A DNA stretch of 33,619 bases from the NCBI GenBank assembly GCA_012521755.1, contig JAAYLV010000118.1:1-33619 (forward strand), in the 5' to 3' direction. A program made the position numbers and the translations under genes. This DNA comes from Bacillota bacterium. GTDB taxonomy: Bacteria; Bacillota; Limnochordia; JAAZLZ01. A model generated the notes under the pieces. That model was not told the DNA's origin. It was given only the letters and a program-made list of their open reading frames with translations, and ran no database searches. Positions 7,024 through 15,803 of this stretch are shown one piece after another. Position 1 is the stretch's first letter. Every line of letters begins with the position of its first letter.

Positions 7024-8502
7024 TTACAAGATAATGCAGATGAGACCACCGCTGCCTTCGTTAATGATCTTACTCAAAGTCTCCTGCAGTTTCTCTTGGG
7101 CAACTTCCGGCATCCGCTGCAGCTTGCCGGTAATGCCCTCTTGGATAATCTCGTGCAAGGCTTTGCCCAGAAAGTCGGTCTTCCAGATCTGTTCGGGATC
7201 CCGTTCAAACTGGGTCGACAGATACTGGACCATATCCTCTCCTTGTCTCTCCGTGCCCACGAAGGGCGCCACCTCAGTTAGGATGCTAGCCCTGATCATG
7301 TGGATGGATGGAGCGCTTGCCCTCAGCCTGACGCCAAACCGGCGCCCCTGGCGGATCAGCTCCGGTTCATCGAAGGTGATGTCTTCCAACCTGGGAGCAA
7401 CGATTCCATAGCCTGTCGTGTAGACATCCTGCAGAGCATCGGCCACCTTATCATATTCCCGTTTTGCCGCCACCAGCTCACGCATCAACCGCATCAGATG
7501 ATGGTCGCCGGTGACCTCAACTCCCGTCATCTCCGTTAGCACCTGGTAGAACAGCTCCCGACGAGCGGCAACCTCAATGGTAGCCGATCCGGTCCCTGGA
7601 TCCAAGGCCGCGAGTCGCACCTTGTCGACGAACTCATATTGCCCCAGCTCATCGACAGCCCTTTGCAGGTCCCGCAGGCGGCCAACCTGCTCCACCGTGG
7701 AATAGACGGCCTCTTGAAACTGGCTCGCCAGCCAGTGGCTCGGATCCATCTCATCCACCCAACAAGGCAAGTGAATGCCGATCTCCCGCACCGGGAACTC
7801 GAACAGAATCTCCTTGAGAATGTTAGTCACATCTTCTATGCCCATCCGGAGACAATCAACGGGCTGCACCACCACATCATACTTTTCCGCAAGCTCCCGG
7901 GCTAGCTCCAGGGTCCGCTGGGCCCCCGGCTGGACCGAGTTGAGCACCACAATGAAGGGCTTGCCCAGCTCCTTGAGCTCTGCGATGACCCGCTCTTCCG
8001 CGGGCAAATAGTTCTCCCGCGGGATATCGGTAATGGACCCATCGGTCAACACAACAAGACCCAATGTCGAATGGTCCGCGATCACCTTGCGGGTGCCTAG
8101 TTCGGCCGCTTCTTGAAATGGGATCTCATATTCAAACCAGGGGGTGCGGACCATCCTCGGGCCCGTTTCCCCTTCATAGCCCAACGCGCCCTCGACAGAA
8201 TAGCCGACGCAGTCAACCAACCGGACCTTGCACTTCAGCTCCTCCTGGATAGTAATCTCCACCGCCTCATCGGGAACGAATTTCGGCTCGGTGGTCATGA
8301 TAGTTCGACCAGCCCCACTTTGGGGTACGGCATCACGCGTCCTTTCCTTGTCATGCTTGTTGGGGATATTAGGCAGCACCAAAAGATCCATGAATCTCTT
8401 AATGAAGGTGGATTTGCCGGTACGCACCGGCCCGACGACCCCGATGTAAATGCTGCCGCCGGTCCGTTCGGCAATGTCGCGGAAGATATCAAATTTCTCC
8501 AT
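7024..8502 (-). CDS. spoIVA: Stage IV sporulation protein A (coat morphogenetic ATPase)
   Basis: SpoIVA coats the outer forespore membrane by ATP-driven polymerisation and serves as the basement layer of the spore coat. At 492 residues it is full length. The Walker A motif GPVRTGKS is at residues 24-31, the switch-like region contains VRLVDCVGYSVEGALGYEG near 95-115, VVLNSVQPG near 185 is in the G4 position, and the protein ends with the family's hydrophobic GGLICIIL tail, needed for forespore targeting. AGGGAGGGAAGG lies just before the ATG. It stands apart from gpsA by 200 bases, which contain a candidate sigma-E promoter, so expression in the mother cell independent of gpsA is likely. Confidence 0.97.
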   Translation of the reverse strand: MEKFDIFRDIAERTGGSIYIGVVGPVRTGKSTFIKRFMDLLVLPNIPNKHDKERTRDAVPQSGAGRTIMTTEPKFVPDEAVEITIQEELKCKVRLVDCVGYSVEGALGYEGETGPRMVRTPWFEYEIPFQEAAELGTRKVIADHSTLGLVVLTDGSITDIPRENYLPAEERVIAELKELGKPFIVVLNSVQPGAQRTLELARELAEKYDVVVQPVDCLRMGIEDVTNILKEILFEFPVREIGIHLPCWVDEMDPSHWLASQFQEAVYSTVEQVGRLRDLQRAVDELGQYEFVDKVRLAALDPGTGSATIEVAARRELFYQVLTEMTGVEVTGDHHLMRLMRELVAAKREYDKVADALQDVYTTGYGIVAPRLEDITFDEPELIRQGRRFGVRLRASAPSIHMIRASILTEVAPFVGTERQGEDMVQYLSTQFERDPEQIWKTDFLGKALHEIIQEGITGKLQRMPEVAQEKLQETLSKIINEGSGGLICIIL

Positions 8503-8560
8503 CTAGCCTTCCCTCCCTCAAATTGGGTCCACCCTCGCCGGGAACACTCAATAACGTTAC

Positions 8561-8590
8561 ATCTATATTGGTGTTCCAGGCGAAATATGC
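8561..8590 (-). promoter_or_regulatory. Candidate sigma-E-type promoter for spoIVA
   Basis: On the minus strand GCATATT (8584-8590) resembles the sigma-E -35 element and CAATATAGAT (8561-8570) loosely resembles the -10 CATACAnT, with 13 bases between, the spacing known for sigma-E. The transcript would start near 8550, about 50 bases before the spoIVA ATG. The -10 match is imperfect; sigma-E control of spoIVA in Bacillus is established knowledge. Confidence 0.4.
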
Positions 8591-8702
8591 CCGAAGGAGG
8601 ACAAAAACTCCAGCTTCAACAGGAATTGTCAAGGCCATCAATTGATTTATACTCCCCAAAGCTGGCGAAGACTACCAAATAGCTGCGAAAGGGAAAGGAA
8701 GG

Positions 8703-9734
8703 CTATACTGGGTCAATGAAGGGCATCAGATCGTCGAGTTCGCACTTAGCTCCCCGCTGCATCAGCGCCGCCACTCCATCTTCCGGTCGCTCCCCACGAA
8801 ACAGGATATCGTACACTTTGCTGGCGATGGGCATTTCCACGCCTTGTTTGCGGGCAAGCTCTACCGCGGCCACCACCGTGGGGATCCCTTCGACCACCAT
8901 GTTCGTTGACGCGAGCACCTCTTCTAGCGAGCGTCCTCCGCCAAGGAGCCTTCCCGCCCAAGCATTTCGGCTGTACTTGCTAACACAGGTGCCAAACAAG
9001 TCGCCAACGCCAGAAAGCCCTGTGAAGGTCAGGGGACTTGCTCCCATCCGGACTCCGAGACGAGCCATTTCGACCATACCCCGCGTGATGATGGCGGCTT
9101 TAGCGTTGTCGCCGAGCCCCAGCCCATCGGCTATCCCCACAGCCAGGGCAATCACGTTCTTCAAGGCTCCGGCCAGCTCTACACCAACCAAGTCCGCGTT
9201 GGTGTAGACCCGAAACCAAGGCGCCATGAGCAAATCGCGGGCCTCAACAGCGATGTCCTGATCCTCACAGGCGATCACCGATGCGGCGGGCAAGCCTCGC
9301 CCCACTTCCTCCGCGTGGTTGGGGCCGGACAGGACCGCAACTCTTCCCCGCTGCTCCGGGATCTCCTCGGCAATGACTTGGGACAGCCTCAACAGGGAGC
9401 CCTGCTCGAGGCCCTTGGCCCCATTGATGAGCAGGGGCTCCGCCAGGGGCTCGCGAAATCTCCGGACGAGGCTGCGCAGGCCTTGGGATGGAACGGCGAG
9501 AATCACCCCGCAGCACCCCTCCGTATCCAGCCGGTCACCGCTGATCGGCGTTATCCCCTCAGGCAGGCTGATGCCGGGCAAGTAACGGACATTTTCCCGC
9601 CGCTCGGCAATATCCTCCATCAGTTCCCTGTTTCTACCCCATAGACTGACCTGCATGCCCTTGCGGGCCAGCAGGACTGCCAAGGCCGTTCCCCAGCCGC
9701 CAGCCCCTATGATGACTACTTCTTGGCGCATCAA
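8703..9734 (-). CDS. gpsA: NAD(P)H-dependent glycerol-3-phosphate dehydrogenase
   Basis: GpsA reduces dihydroxyacetone phosphate to sn-glycerol 3-phosphate, the backbone for membrane phospholipids. The 343-residue product has an N-terminal Rossmann fold (IIGAGGWGTALAVLLARKG, residues 8-26), the NGAKGLE motif near 104, SGPNHAEEV near 139, the catalytic-lysine region GALKNVIALAVGIADGLGLGDNAKAAIITRG near 188-218, and LSGVGDLFGTC near 242. Its start overlaps the end of plsY by four bases. Placing gpsA directly after plsY, whose product uses glycerol 3-phosphate, couples substrate supply and use. Confidence 0.96.
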   Translation of the reverse strand: MMRQEVVIIGAGGWGTALAVLLARKGMQVSLWGRNRELMEDIAERRENVRYLPGISLPEGITPISGDRLDTEGCCGVILAVPSQGLRSLVRRFREPLAEPLLINGAKGLEQGSLLRLSQVIAEEIPEQRGRVAVLSGPNHAEEVGRGLPAASVIACEDQDIAVEARDLLMAPWFRVYTNADLVGVELAGALKNVIALAVGIADGLGLGDNAKAAIITRGMVEMARLGVRMGASPLTFTGLSGVGDLFGTCVSKYSRNAWAGRLLGGGRSLEEVLASTNMVVEGIPTVVAAVELARKQGVEMPIASKVYDILFRGERPEDGVAALMQRGAKCELDDLMPFIDPV

Positions 9735-10330
9735 TTCTTCTCCTTAACCCGTTGACCGATCTTGAATTCCTCCCCCGCCAAAAGCCGCCGCATGTTGGGC
9801 CGATGGCGCCATATGATCAGGGTTGCCAGGGCAAAAGACCCTAGAATAAGTTGGATTGGCTGGTCAAATAGCCAGGCGGCAAGGGGAAGGGCCATTGCCG
9901 CGCCAATGGAGCCAACAGAGATGTAACGAGTGAAAAACACCAGGATAAGCCAAATAGCTGCGACCAAAATGACTACCCGGGGCATTAAGGCCAGTAATAC
10001 GCCGAGGCTAGTGGCAACTCCCCGACCTCCCCTGAAGCGGAGGATAAAGGGCCAATTATGGCCAACGATGGCCAGAATCCCAGCCAGGACGGGAGTCCAC
10101 ACGCTCTGCCCGAGATGCCGGGCAAGGATTACCGCGGCCATGCCTTTGCCCGCATCCAGAACCAAAGTCAAGACTGCCGGCCACACCCCGAGGGTGCGAA
10201 GTACATTAGTTGCTCCCACATTCCCCGAGCCGTAGTCTCTAATATCGATTTTTTGCAAGCGTCCGACTAAGTAGCCAAAACTCAAGCTCCCAATCAAGTA
10301 AGCGGCAACTAATGCCAGCACATCCCCCAC
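9731..10330 (-). CDS. plsY: Glycerol-3-phosphate acyltransferase PlsY
   Basis: PlsY is an integral membrane enzyme that transfers an acyl group from acyl phosphate to glycerol 3-phosphate, giving lysophosphatidic acid. At 199 residues it has the normal length. It contains several hydrophobic segments, the conserved GSGNVGATNVLRTLG loop (residues 35-49), VGHNWPFILRFRGGRGVATSLG (88-109), and IIWRHRPNMRRLLAGEE near the end. It starts at a GTG with AGAGGTG seven bases upstream, 12 bases after the der stop. It acts one step before the PlsC encoded elsewhere in this window. Confidence 0.95.
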   Translation of the reverse strand: MGDVLALVAAYLIGSLSFGYLVGRLQKIDIRDYGSGNVGATNVLRTLGVWPAVLTLVLDAGKGMAAVILARHLGQSVWTPVLAGILAIVGHNWPFILRFRGGRGVATSLGVLLALMPRVVILVAAIWLILVFFTRYISVGSIGAAMALPLAAWLFDQPIQLILGSFALATLIIWRHRPNMRRLLAGEEFKIGQRVKEKN

Positions 10331-10342
10331 CGGATAACACCT

Positions 10343-11662
10343 CTACTCTCTTGCTCTTGCCTTGATGATGATCGGATTGCCATGGAACCCATAAGTCTCC
10401 CGCAGACAGTTCTCTAGATAGCGCCGATAGGAGAAGTGGAGCAGCTCCGGATTGTTGACAAACAGTAGGAAAGTCGGCGGCTGCACTTGGGTCTGCACCA
10501 TATAGTATGCTTTGAGCCTGACGCCGCGGCGGGACGGCGGCTGCACCCGCGCGATAGCATCCTGGAGCAGCCTATTCAGAGTTCCAGTGCTCACCCGGAT
10601 GCAGGATTGGTCCGCCACATAGTCCACCATGTCCATCAATCGGGGAAGACGCTTCCTTGTTAGGGCCGATACGAACACGATGGGCGCATAATTGAGAAAG
10701 GCCAGCTGCCTGCGGATATGTTCTTCAAACTCCCGCATGGTATCCTGTTTTGACTCAATTAGATCCCACTTATTGACCACGATGATGATGCCTTTACCGC
10801 TTTCATGGACGAAGCCGGCAATGCGCTGGTCCTGTTCGACGACCCCAGCAGTGGCATCGAGCAGAAACAAACACACCGTTGAACGCTCCACCGCCCTTAA
10901 GGTCCGGTAGACGCTATATCTTTCGACGGAATCATCAATTCTGCTCTTCCGGCGCATCCCTGCCGTGTCGATTAACGTATAGGCGCGGCCGTTGCGGGTG
11001 AAGTGGGTGTCAATAGCATCCCTCGTTGTCCCCGGGATATCGGTCACGATGACCCTTTCCTCTCCCAAAATGGCGTTGACCAAGGAGGACTTGCCCACAT
11101 TTGGGCGACCCACTACCGCAACTTTGAGCCCTTCATCTTCAGTCTCCCCTTCAGAGGGTTCATCAGGGAATCGATCCACTACCAGATCCAACAGATCGCC
11201 TATATTCCGCCCATGCTCCGCGGAAACAAACACTGGATCGCCAAGGCCAAGGGCATAAAACTCCATGGCATGGCTGACGATCTCCCTGCTGTCTACCTTG
11301 TTCGCCACCAAGATGAGGGGCTTGTTGGCCGCCCGGAGGATTCTGGCCACTTCCTCATCATGGGGGGTGAGACCTTGCCGGGCGTCGACGACGAACAAGA
11401 TCACATCCGCCTCTTCGATGGCCAGCTCCACCTGGAGGCGCACCTGACGGGTTATATCGCAATCCCCGGACTCCAGCCCCCCTGTGTCAACCAGGATAAA
11501 AGGACGGCCTCGCCACGTGCTTTCCGCATAGAGGCGATCCCGGGTAATCCCCGGCTCATCTTCAACAATGGCCATCCGCCGCTCAATGATCCGGTTGAAA
11601 AGGGCCGACTTGCCCACATTCGGGCGCCCGACGATGACGACCAGCGGTTTAGCCTTCCCCAC
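10343..11662 (-). CDS. der: Ribosome biogenesis GTPase Der (EngA)
   Basis: Der has two tandem GTPase domains and a KH-like C-terminal domain and is needed for 50S ribosomal subunit assembly. The 439-residue product shows both P-loops (GRPNVGKSALFN at about 12 and GRPNVGKSSLVN at about 186), both G3 motifs (DTGG near 59, DTAGM near 233), both G4 motifs (ANKVD near 120, VNKWD near 298), and the KH-like end with NPIIIKARARE. It starts at GTG with GGGGAGG ten bases upstream, inside the end of the DUF512 gene (14-bp overlap), which suggests translational coupling. Confidence 0.97.
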   Translation of the reverse strand: MGKAKPLVVIVGRPNVGKSALFNRIIERRMAIVEDEPGITRDRLYAESTWRGRPFILVDTGGLESGDCDITRQVRLQVELAIEEADVILFVVDARQGLTPHDEEVARILRAANKPLILVANKVDSREIVSHAMEFYALGLGDPVFVSAEHGRNIGDLLDLVVDRFPDEPSEGETEDEGLKVAVVGRPNVGKSSLVNAILGEERVIVTDIPGTTRDAIDTHFTRNGRAYTLIDTAGMRRKSRIDDSVERYSVYRTLRAVERSTVCLFLLDATAGVVEQDQRIAGFVHESGKGIIIVVNKWDLIESKQDTMREFEEHIRRQLAFLNYAPIVFVSALTRKRLPRLMDMVDYVADQSCIRVSTGTLNRLLQDAIARVQPPSRRGVRLKAYYMVQTQVQPPTFLLFVNNPELLHFSYRRYLENCLRETYGFHGNPIIIKARARE

Positions 11663-12959
11663 TGCCCCGACACCTCCCCAAGCTCAATTCCTGTAGGCGT
11701 TGAAGGAGACTCAAAGGGCCAGTGACCGGTTCAACGGGCACTGACAGCCGCTTTTCCAGTTCCGCGAGGGACATGTTATCAAGAAACACATCGCCATCTC
11801 GCTTGAGGCTAACCGCGGGTATGAACAAGACTTCCCCCAATTCCTGACCCATCAGACAATGCAGCAGATCCTGCCCCGTAAGGAGGCCCGCCACATCCAC
11901 ACACTCCCCGAAGAATCGGTTCGGCACCCCGTAAACCGTCCCCTCCACACCCATAGCTCCTAGAGCACTGGCCAGCTCCTCAAGGAGGGGCAAAGCTAGA
12001 AGCCCTGTGGCCATGCTCACCCGTCGACCAGCAAGGTCAGGGGCCGGCCGGATAGCCCCTAATTCCTCAAGAAAAAGGGCTGTCATGCCGACGCCATTTT
12101 CCAATTGGGGACAGTCCTCATATGTCTCCCGGGGCGGCACAGGCAAACCGGCTTTGAAATACAGCTCATCCGCCGCCCAAAGGAGGCGGGTGCCATACTT
12201 GGCGAGCATCTGCTCCTGCCAGCCTTCCACCAGGGCAATTACTTCCCTGGCCATCGCCGGGTCCACGGGGTTTACGCCTTCTCGGTACCTTGTCAACCCC
12301 ACCGGCACGATGGCGATGGACCTGATGTGGGGCCAGCAGGCGCAAAGGTAAGCGATCGTCTCCGCTAAAACATCGCCATCGTTAAATCCAGGACACAAGA
12401 CTACCTGCCCGTGGACTTGCAGTCCCGCGGCAGCCAGCCATTGCAGCTGGTGGCCGACTAGGCGGGCCTTGGGATTGCCCATGAGGGTTTCCCTAACCTG
12501 GGGATCGACGGCGTGGACGGAAACATACAAAGGACTTAAGCGCAGATCGAAAACCCGCTGCCAATCATCCGCCTCCATGTTGGTCAAGCTGATGAAATTG
12601 CCTTGCAAGAAAGATAAGCGATAGTCGTCATCTTTGACATATAAGCTAGGACGGAGACCTTTGGGCAGCTGATCGACAAAACAAAACATGCATCGGTTCC
12701 GGCACAAGCGCCATCGATCGAAGACCGCCTCGGCAAAGAGCAGACCCAGTTCCTCTTCCTCATCCTTTTCTACTTCAATCAAGTATTGGGTCCCATCAGG
12801 TTTAGCTATGTGGAGCTTTATGACCTCCTGGGCCTGGAAATACTGGTAGTCAATTAAATCCCGTATATGATGGCCGTTCATGCTGATCAGTTGATCGCCG
12901 GCCCCGATCCCTGCTTCTTCAGCTGCGCTGCCGCGCAGGACACCAGTGATGCATACCAT
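11649..12959 (-). CDS. DUF512 protein: PDZ-like plus radical-SAM-like Fe-S protein
   Basis: The 436-residue product begins with a PDZ-like segment (ITGVLRGSAAEEAGIGAGDQLISMNG, residues 4-29) and has a CRNRCMFC motif (C86, C90, C93; CX3CX2C), the cysteine pattern of radical SAM proteins. After it come FVDQLPKGLRPSLYVKDDDYRLSFLQGNFISLTN and the C-terminal DUF512 region. The family is known in cyanobacteria and Firmicutes as putative Fe-S oxidoreductases; no reaction is established to my knowledge. In Firmicutes it often sits next to der, as here, with a 14-bp overlap into it. GGACGG lies about nine bases before the ATG. The function is unknown, and the gene context hints at a role linked to der or sporulation. 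Confidence 0.85.
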   Translation of the reverse strand: MVCITGVLRGSAAEEAGIGAGDQLISMNGHHIRDLIDYQYFQAQEVIKLHIAKPDGTQYLIEVEKDEEEELGLLFAEAVFDRWRLCRNRCMFCFVDQLPKGLRPSLYVKDDDYRLSFLQGNFISLTNMEADDWQRVFDLRLSPLYVSVHAVDPQVRETLMGNPKARLVGHQLQWLAAAGLQVHGQVVLCPGFNDGDVLAETIAYLCACWPHIRSIAIVPVGLTRYREGVNPVDPAMAREVIALVEGWQEQMLAKYGTRLLWAADELYFKAGLPVPPRETYEDCPQLENGVGMTALFLEELGAIRPAPDLAGRRVSMATGLLALPLLEELASALGAMGVEGTVYGVPNRFFGECVDVAGLLTGQDLLHCLMGQELGEVLFIPAVSLKRDGDVFLDNMSLAELEKRLSVPVEPVTGPLSLLQRLQELSLGRCRGSGEG

Positions 12960-12997
12960 CGCGATTATCCGTCCTTTGTCATTCCCCGTTCCTGCAG

Positions 12998-13495
12998 CTA
13001 ACTTCTACTTTGCCCATTGTTTTCCTCCTTAGCCTTGAGCCAAAGGTCAGCCTGCACCCCCTTGACCAGCTTGATGAGATCGCGATAAGCTTGCTGCGTC
13101 CCCCTGATGACCAAGGGGCGTCCAAGACCCACCCAGTCGGCCACTCGGGAGAGGTACCCGCCCAACCTCATTTTCCAGTTCACATGGGGCAACGTATCGA
13201 TGAACAAGGTTTCCTCCGGATGGCCGCCACTGAGGGCAATACCCGCCCGAATAACCCGGGCAATGATGGCCGGATCACAACTGCCCCGCCCTAGAATGTA
13301 GACTTGGTTTCCCCACTCATCTTCGCCACAGTGGATCAGCTCCCCTTTAATATCCGCCGACACTTTATCATAGTAGTCAGTCTTCATCAACTCTTCCGCC
13401 GAAGGAATCCTGTCGTCGGGCAACCGTCCCAGGTGGATCGCCGCCGCGATGGGTGAAGAATGGGTGCCTCCGTAGCAGCTGTAGATGATCTTCAT
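12998..13495 (-). CDS. DUF3189 family protein
   Basis: This 165-residue protein starts MKIIYSCYGGTHSSPIAAAIHLGRLP, a strand followed by a Gly/Ser-rich loop reminiscent of a nucleotide- or phosphate-binding turn, and contains ILGRGSCDPAIIARVIRAG near residue 75. It matches the DUF3189 pattern I remember from spore-formers; no function is established. It lies between the small YIEGIA-associated protein (18 bases upstream) and the DUF512 gene, apparently in one transcript. The C-terminus is charged and ends in a low-complexity KEENNGQSRS tail. No membrane segments are visible, so it is likely cytoplasmic. Confidence 0.8.
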   Translation of the reverse strand: MKIIYSCYGGTHSSPIAAAIHLGRLPDDRIPSAEELMKTDYYDKVSADIKGELIHCGEDEWGNQVYILGRGSCDPAIIARVIRAGIALSGGHPEETLFIDTLPHVNWKMRLGGYLSRVADWVGLGRPLVIRGTQQAYRDLIKLVKGVQADLWLKAKEENNGQSRS

Positions 13496-13513
13496 CAGCC
13501 AGAAATCCCCCCA

Positions 13514-13702
13514 TTATTGATGGATGACGACGATGTAAGTACCGTTGCCCACATCGTGAATCACACCGCCAGCAATCCGGCTGATGTATGCAGCAACCCT
13601 TTCCTTTTCTTCACTGGAATTGACATAAAAGATCGGCAGCCCCCCTCCCACCTTGTGGGGCTCTTCCGTGATGGCTGCAAAGAGCCTAGGTCCCCCTTCC
13701 AC
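13514..13702 (-). CDS. Small YIEGIA-associated protein (capping complex subunit)
   Basis: The 62-residue product (MEGGPRLFAAITEEPHKVGGGLP..., ending VGNGTYIVVIHQ) fits the small family annotated in databases as the capping complex subunit for YIEGIA. It contains a PIFYVNSSEEKERVAAYISRI segment and no membrane segment. The GTG start is preceded by GGGGGGTG, five bases away, and begins 12 bases after the YIEGIA stop. The consistent pairing of the two families suggests a two-part complex; the biochemical role is unknown. Confidence 0.8.
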   Translation of the reverse strand: MEGGPRLFAAITEEPHKVGGGLPIFYVNSSEEKERVAAYISRIAGGVIHDVGNGTYIVVIHQ

Positions 13703-13714
13703 TTTGTCACCCCC

Positions 13715-14665
13715 CTATGGCATAATCTTGCTCGGCTCGGCCGCGGAGGGCCTGCGGACTGAGTCTTCAAGGACGGGAGTCTGCCGGACGGCGGCAATCA
13801 GGGCCTCCATGTTCTTTTCCGCCGGAACAATGACCAAAGCCACCACTCCGCTGACCAGATCCCGGCGGGCCAGCGGCATGAACTCCTTGTCGCTCACGTC
13901 CATCCGCACCCCACAGAGGGTCGCGGCATCGTGGACGATGGCCTGCCGCTGACCGACGTTGCCGAGGGTCGCTTTGGCATCGATGCTCTTCGGCACAATT
14001 GCCACCGCTAGGCCCTGTTCCAGATAAGTCTGCCTGGCTTCAGGCTGACCGATGTTCATCAGCTGAACTCCCTCGACAACCAGGAGCGGACCATCGAAGG
14101 CTATGTCTGCTGGTCGCACATGGGCGATGTCCCCCACCACCGACCGGGTGATGGAGCGCTTAAGGATCACAATCGTGACAAGACCAAAGACGATGCCCAT
14201 CCCGCCGGCAAGGACGGGGCTGTCCCAGCGGCTGCCGACTTGGACCCCCAAGGAGGCCACCAGCCCAACTAGCATGGCTAGGTAGTTCCTGGCTTCGAAG
14301 GTCTTGGCGATTCCTTCGATATAGGCGGTGCCCCGGGGCACTAGTTCCGTTTTTTCGAGTCGCTCGAGGGTCTCCCGTTCAATCTTGCGGACCTCCCGAA
14401 ACTGGGTAACTGCCAGGGCCAGGAAGGAGGCGGCGGCGAACTCCTTCGCGGCGATGGCCGGAATCGCGATTGACCCGAGGAACGCGGCCACGAACCCAAA
14501 GGCCAGGTGAACCACGTATGCTTGGGGATAACTAGGATACTGACGATAATCGACATGGAGAAGGAGCAGTCGCCCCAGGCTCCCCATCAAAGTCCCGATG
14601 GCGATGACTGTTAGATGTTCCAAGAGGACCACCCCCACATAGATGATGGGTGCCGCAGCACCCAT
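13715..14665 (-). CDS. YIEGIA family membrane protein
   Basis: The 316-residue product carries the signature YIEGIAKTFEARNYLAML (about residues 113-130) that names the family. The first 95 residues contain several hydrophobic segments (VGVVLLEHLTVIAIGTLMG, AYVVHLAFGFVAAFLGSIAIPAIAA), with another pair near 130-170. The rest is a soluble domain with two beta-rich halves ending in the RRPSAAEPSKIMP tail. A transmembrane protein with a cytoplasmic domain is therefore likely. The family is restricted to endospore formers as far as I know and has no assigned function. It lies between spoIIP and its small partner, in a run of sporulation-linked genes. GGGGAGGGG about ten bases before the ATG supports the start. 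Confidence 0.85.
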   Translation of the reverse strand: MGAAAPIIYVGVVLLEHLTVIAIGTLMGSLGRLLLLHVDYRQYPSYPQAYVVHLAFGFVAAFLGSIAIPAIAAKEFAAASFLALAVTQFREVRKIERETLERLEKTELVPRGTAYIEGIAKTFEARNYLAMLVGLVASLGVQVGSRWDSPVLAGGMGIVFGLVTIVILKRSITRSVVGDIAHVRPADIAFDGPLLVVEGVQLMNIGQPEARQTYLEQGLAVAIVPKSIDAKATLGNVGQRQAIVHDAATLCGVRMDVSDKEFMPLARRDLVSGVVALVIVPAEKNMEALIAAVRQTPVLEDSVRRPSAAEPSKIMP

Positions 14666-14696
14666 CTGCTACCGGCCCCTCCCCGCCGCATGGTAC

Positions 14697-15803
14697 TCAT
14701 TTATCATCTTCTCCTGGCTTTCTTCGCCGCAAAAGGCCCAGGGCGTTGGCCATTTCCCGACTGATAAAGCCTCGCAGCCGCGCCTTGAACTCCTCAAGAC
14801 TGCCAACGTTCAAGGCAACAAAGCCAAGGCCGCCCAAGAGGGTGAGGAAAAGCACCCAGGCTACCGCCTTCAAGGCAGCGCCGCCTAGCTGCCGGGCGGC
14901 CCTAGGCCGCTCCGCGGGCGTGAAGCCGGCCGCGGCGGGAATGACGCGGGCAAAGGCCCAAGCTGACTTTTGGGCCTCTTCTAAGCTAGTTGTGTGGGCT
15001 CCCATCTCCAATAGCATCATCCTGGGGCCGATGTCCTGATTGTAGTTGCCCTTGGCGTGGAAAATTCCCTCGATTATCCCGGGAACCTCCTTATCCGCTA
15101 CCGCTTTTATCCGCTTCGCATATTCCAAATTGGCCTGTTGATTTGGGTTCTGCCTCCCCACCACCAGGCGGACTTTGGTCATTTGCTCGCCGTCGATGGT
15201 AGTCCGGTAGACCTCGGGCGGGACTGCATCCCGGTGAACGTCAAAGAGGGCGACCGCGCCTTGCTGCAGCAGTTCTTTGACCGTTCGCCGCGACCGAACG
15301 TATGCGCCGCCATCATGGGGATTGTGGTTGTTGTCCGAGCGCAAGACGCGCAGACCCAGCTCCTCGAGGGCCTGTTGGAAACTCTTGCCTACCTCGTAAA
15401 TATCCCCTGTTTCCTTGCTGTCAGTGCCGCTGGTAGGTACGTAGGATTCGGCGCTGTGGGTGTGATAAATCCCAACTGGTCCGTCGTTGCTGCCTTGGGC
15501 TACAAGCTGGGTCAAGAAGCTTGACGAACTATCGGAGAGGGAGGGCAGCTCAATTTCCCCAAGACAGTCGACCAACACTCGATCACCATCGATCGCCTCC
15601 ACCCGATACTCTTTGTTGTCGGCGCTGATGTAGGTATCCCCCGGATCGAGGTGGCGGGCAGTCATGGTCACCACCGCACCAGTGCTGCGATCGATAAGGG
15701 AGTAATATCCCCCGTCGAGCCGTTCATCCTCATCCTGCGCCAAAGCCACTGCAGAAAGGACGAAAAGGAGCATCAGCATCCAGCCAAGTTTTTTAGCCTT
15801 CAC
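14697..15803 (-). CDS. spoIIP: Stage II sporulation protein P (septal peptidoglycan hydrolase)
   Basis: SpoIIP is the amidase/endopeptidase that, with SpoIID and SpoIIM, removes septal peptidoglycan during forespore engulfment. The track opens at 15830, but the GTG at 15803 is better: GGGAGG lies eight bases upstream and a signal-type N-terminus follows at once (KKLGWMLMLLFVLSAVALAQ). The catalytic region contains GIYHTHSAESYVPTSGTD near residue 110, the helix SFQQALEELGLRVLRSDNNHNPHDGGAYVRSR, and LFDVHRDAVP, with zinc-ligand histidines and glutamate. A hydrophobic segment near the C-terminus (KAVAWVLFLTLLGGLGFVAL) and the basic tail RLLRRRKPGEDDK end the protein, unusual for the family, which is normally anchored only at the N-terminus. 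The start lies inside the DUF1614 gene (11-bp overlap). Confidence 0.93.
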   Translation of the reverse strand: MKAKKLGWMLMLLFVLSAVALAQDEDERLDGGYYSLIDRSTGAVVTMTARHLDPGDTYISADNKEYRVEAIDGDRVLVDCLGEIELPSLSDSSSSFLTQLVAQGSNDGPVGIYHTHSAESYVPTSGTDSKETGDIYEVGKSFQQALEELGLRVLRSDNNHNPHDGGAYVRSRRTVKELLQQGAVALFDVHRDAVPPEVYRTTIDGEQMTKVRLVVGRQNPNQQANLEYAKRIKAVADKEVPGIIEGIFHAKGNYNQDIGPRMMLLEMGAHTTSLEEAQKSAWAFARVIPAAAGFTPAERPRAARQLGGAALKAVAWVLFLTLLGGLGFVALNVGSLEEFKARLRGFISREMANALGLLRRRKPGEDDK

